Positions 62,934-64,000 of a stretch of DNA of 64,000 nt are shown here, one piece after another (position 1 is the first letter of the stretch; each line of letters begins with the position of its first letter). Origin of the DNA: Paludifilum halophilum (GTDB taxonomy: Bacteria; Bacillota; Bacilli; Thermoactinomycetales; DSM-45169); contig NZ_NOWF01000004.1 of NCBI RefSeq assembly GCF_002245355.1, positions 124,001 through 188,000 of the forward strand, in the 5' to 3' direction. The notes under the pieces are model-generated. The model searched no databases. It was not told where the DNA came from and saw only the letters and a list, made by a program, of their open reading frames with translations. The position numbers and the translations under genes were made by a program.

Positions 62934-63374
62934 ATGGAACAGGGGCTTTTTTGGGGGATCGTCGTATTTGCGGCGTTACGATTGACTGCACTTTTTATTG
63001 CCCGAATATTTTGTTATCCGATCCGCCCTGATGCCGCCCGACTGGTGATGGTGACTGAAAACAGCCAAGGGTCCGTCGAATGGGTGATTCGCTCCTTTTT
63101 CTTTTGGAAATTCCTGAGCGGACAACCGTGTCAGGTGACTTGTTTGGATACCGGTTCTTTCGATGATACTTGTCGCATTCTTTTCCGATTGCAAAAGAGT
63201 TATCCCGCTTTGACCGCCTGCGATGATTGCCGCAATCTCTCCGAGGATGAGCTGAGAGAGAAAATCGATCGGGTGGTGCAGAACGGAAACAGTTCTGCGG
63301 CGGTGATCGATCTGCGCCATCACACTTGGTCCGTGGCGGCGATGAATCATATTCGAAAATCAACGCTTCTGTGA
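62934..63374 (+). CDS. Uncharacterised protein with one N-terminal membrane helix
   Basis: 146 residues with GGAGGACAG upstream of the ATG. An N-terminal helix (about residues 5-26) is followed by a globular part, VMVTENSQGSVEWVIRSFFF and VTCLDTGSFDDTCRILFRLQ. The spacing of 'TENSQ..EWVIRS' and 'xxDTGSFDDT' resembles the beginning of a family 2 glycosyltransferase fold (strand, helix, then a D-x-G-S-x-D-x-T motif), but the rest of such a domain is missing. Function not recognised. A terminator follows. Confidence 0.7.
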   Translation: MEQGLFWGIVVFAALRLTALFIARIFCYPIRPDAARLVMVTENSQGSVEWVIRSFFFWKFLSGQPCQVTCLDTGSFDDTCRILFRLQKSYPALTACDDCRNLSEDELREKIDRVVQNGNSSAAVIDLRHHTWSVAAMNHIRKSTLL

Positions 63375-63412
63375 TCGGAAGCCTTTCCGATCGATTGGGT
63401 GACTCCCATTTT

Positions 63413-63470
63413 AAAAAGTGACAGAAGGAAAAGTGCAGTCTCGCGCTTTTCTTCCTGTCACTTTATTTTT
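63413..63470 (+). terminator. Terminator after the uncharacterised gene
   Basis: Long stem AAAGTGACAG (63415-63424) / CTGTCACTTT (63455-63464) with further inner pairing (GAAAAG / CTTTTC) and a following ATTTTT. Confidence 0.85.
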
Positions 63471-63558
63471 CACCACAGGACAAAACCTGTTGTTCCAACT
63501 CCAATATTTTTTAGCATAGGATTTTTCCTGTTATTATAGAAAAATAAAGATGAAACCC

Positions 63559-63697
63559 TTAAAAGCGTTGTGAAAAAGTCCCCTGTTCGGGAGGGTGGGG
63601 CTCCACACGGAGTGCCTTTGGCTCGTCAGAACAACGAAACGGAGTGTGGAACCCCACCCCGACCCACCAAGGACGTGCTCAATCACAAGGCTTTTAA
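63559..63697 (+). repeat. MITE-like repeat, copy E
   Basis: A 131-bp body (63563-63693) flanked on both sides by TTAA (63559-63562, 63694-63697), with ends AAGCGTTGTGA and TCACAAGGCTT. The stem is GGGTGGGGCTCCAC / GTGGAACCCCACCC. It is nearly identical to copy A and inserted at a different YTAR site. It lies 25 bp before the next gene. Confidence 0.85.
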
Positions 63698-63721
63698 AGA
63701 GTGAACGGGAAGGAGTTCAGA

Positions 63722-64000
63722 ATGTTGCAATTGGCCGTCTATGAGGTGAAGGATCGATCTTTCTTGACCCTGTCCTCCGATGTCGACGAGTATTTCTGGA
63801 TGTTGCGGGGCCAACGAATGCGTCGTTTCCGGACATACTCATCCGTCGGACAAGCCTGGTTGGAGGCGGAAAAGAGGAACGATTCCTTCGTTGCGGGGAA
63901 ATTATCCGGCCTCCTTGGACACCCGGTTCCAAGTATGCAATCGACCGATCAAATCGATGGATGGACAAATATGAAACAAAAGGCTGATTCTCTGGGCCGG
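63722..64000 (+). CDS. Uncharacterised protein, N-terminal part (cut by window end)
   Basis: An open frame from ATG 63722, preceded by GGGAAGGAG, runs through the end of the window (93 codons). It begins MLQLAVYEVKDRSFLTLSSD and contains DEYFWMLRGQRM and a hydrophilic stretch. No domain is recognised. In related genomes a ComFA-like competence helicase with a variable N-terminus can follow metK, so that is one possibility, but nothing diagnostic is visible. Confidence 0.5.
   Translation, partial: MLQLAVYEVKDRSFLTLSSDVDEYFWMLRGQRMRRFRTYSSVGQAWLEAEKRNDSFVAGKLSGLLGHPVPSMQSTDQIDGWTNMKQKADSLGR

Overview
The window comes from an endospore-forming Firmicute of moderately high GC. The gene order prfA-prmC-spoIIR-ywlB/C-mntP-ywlE-rpiB-ywlG-glyA-upp-atp-(nuo)-ywzB-ywmB-murA-spoIID-spoIIQ-spoIIID matches the Bacillales chromosome backbone. 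Strong Shine-Dalgarno sequences, frequent TTG/GTG starts and the sequence style suggest Thermoactinomycetaceae (Kroppenstedtia/Melghirimyces/Desmospora-like). That family placement is inference.

Layout. 1-9394: translation, sporulation and metabolic housekeeping genes (prfA end, prmC, spoIIR, GNAT protein, Sua5-type ywlC, mntP, a ZIP transporter, arginine phosphatase ywlE, rpiB, ywlG, glyA, upp). 9565-17015: a complete F1Fo ATP synthase operon (atpZ-like, atpI, atpBEFHAGDC) with a clear sigma-A promoter and a terminator. 17016-17901: a gene-free stretch with two copies of a hairpin-forming miniature repeat. 17902-27852: an 11-gene nuoABCDHIJKLMN complex I operon lacking the NADH-oxidising genes nuoEFG. 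28426-33264: ywzB, ywmB, murA, spoIID, spoIIQ, spoIIID. 33681-37420: EpuA-like membrane protein, a pgsA-type phosphatidyltransferase, malic enzyme, fabZ.

37712-51936 is the main accessory region, a Wzx/Wzy-type surface-glycan locus. It holds a UDP-GlcNAc 2-epimerase-type gene, three glycosyltransferases, a contiguous Gfo/Idh oxidoreductase - DegT aminotransferase - nucleotide-sugar dehydrogenase - hexapeptide acyltransferase block, flippase, polymerase, a GalE-like epimerase and a TuaA/WbpL-like initiating phosphoglycosyltransferase. Together the nucleotide-sugar enzymes are those needed for a UDP-diacetamido-uronic acid of the WbpA/B/E/D/I type. Perfect TGTWAH-N5-TGTWAH boxes (WalR/YycF-type; the other strand reads as PhoP-like) sit upstream of two glycan transcription units and upstream of a previously unremarked 36-residue membrane peptide on the minus strand (52037-52147). 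Two LytR-CpsA-Psr ligase genes (56426-58815, minus strand) lie nearby, suggesting a polymer anchored to the cell wall.

52311-55034: a SAM-I riboswitch controlling metNIQ. 55104-55745: yvyE/yigZ (minus strand). 58939-61242: a lipoprotein subtilisin-like protease with three C-terminal PPC-like repeats. 61549-62751: metK. Then an unrecognised membrane protein and the start of a further gene cut by the window edge.

The most notable new structure is the repeat family (five copies at 17162, 17473, 28180, 61239 and 63559). It has imperfect terminal inverted repeats beginning AAGCRTTGTGA, a 131-132 bp body, 4-bp YTAR flanking duplications (CTAG or TTAA) and compensatory changes in its stem. That is a MITE-like element, apparently mobilised by a YTAR-targeting (IS5-type) transposase not present here. 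No rRNA, tRNA, CRISPR array, full insertion sequence or prophage was seen.
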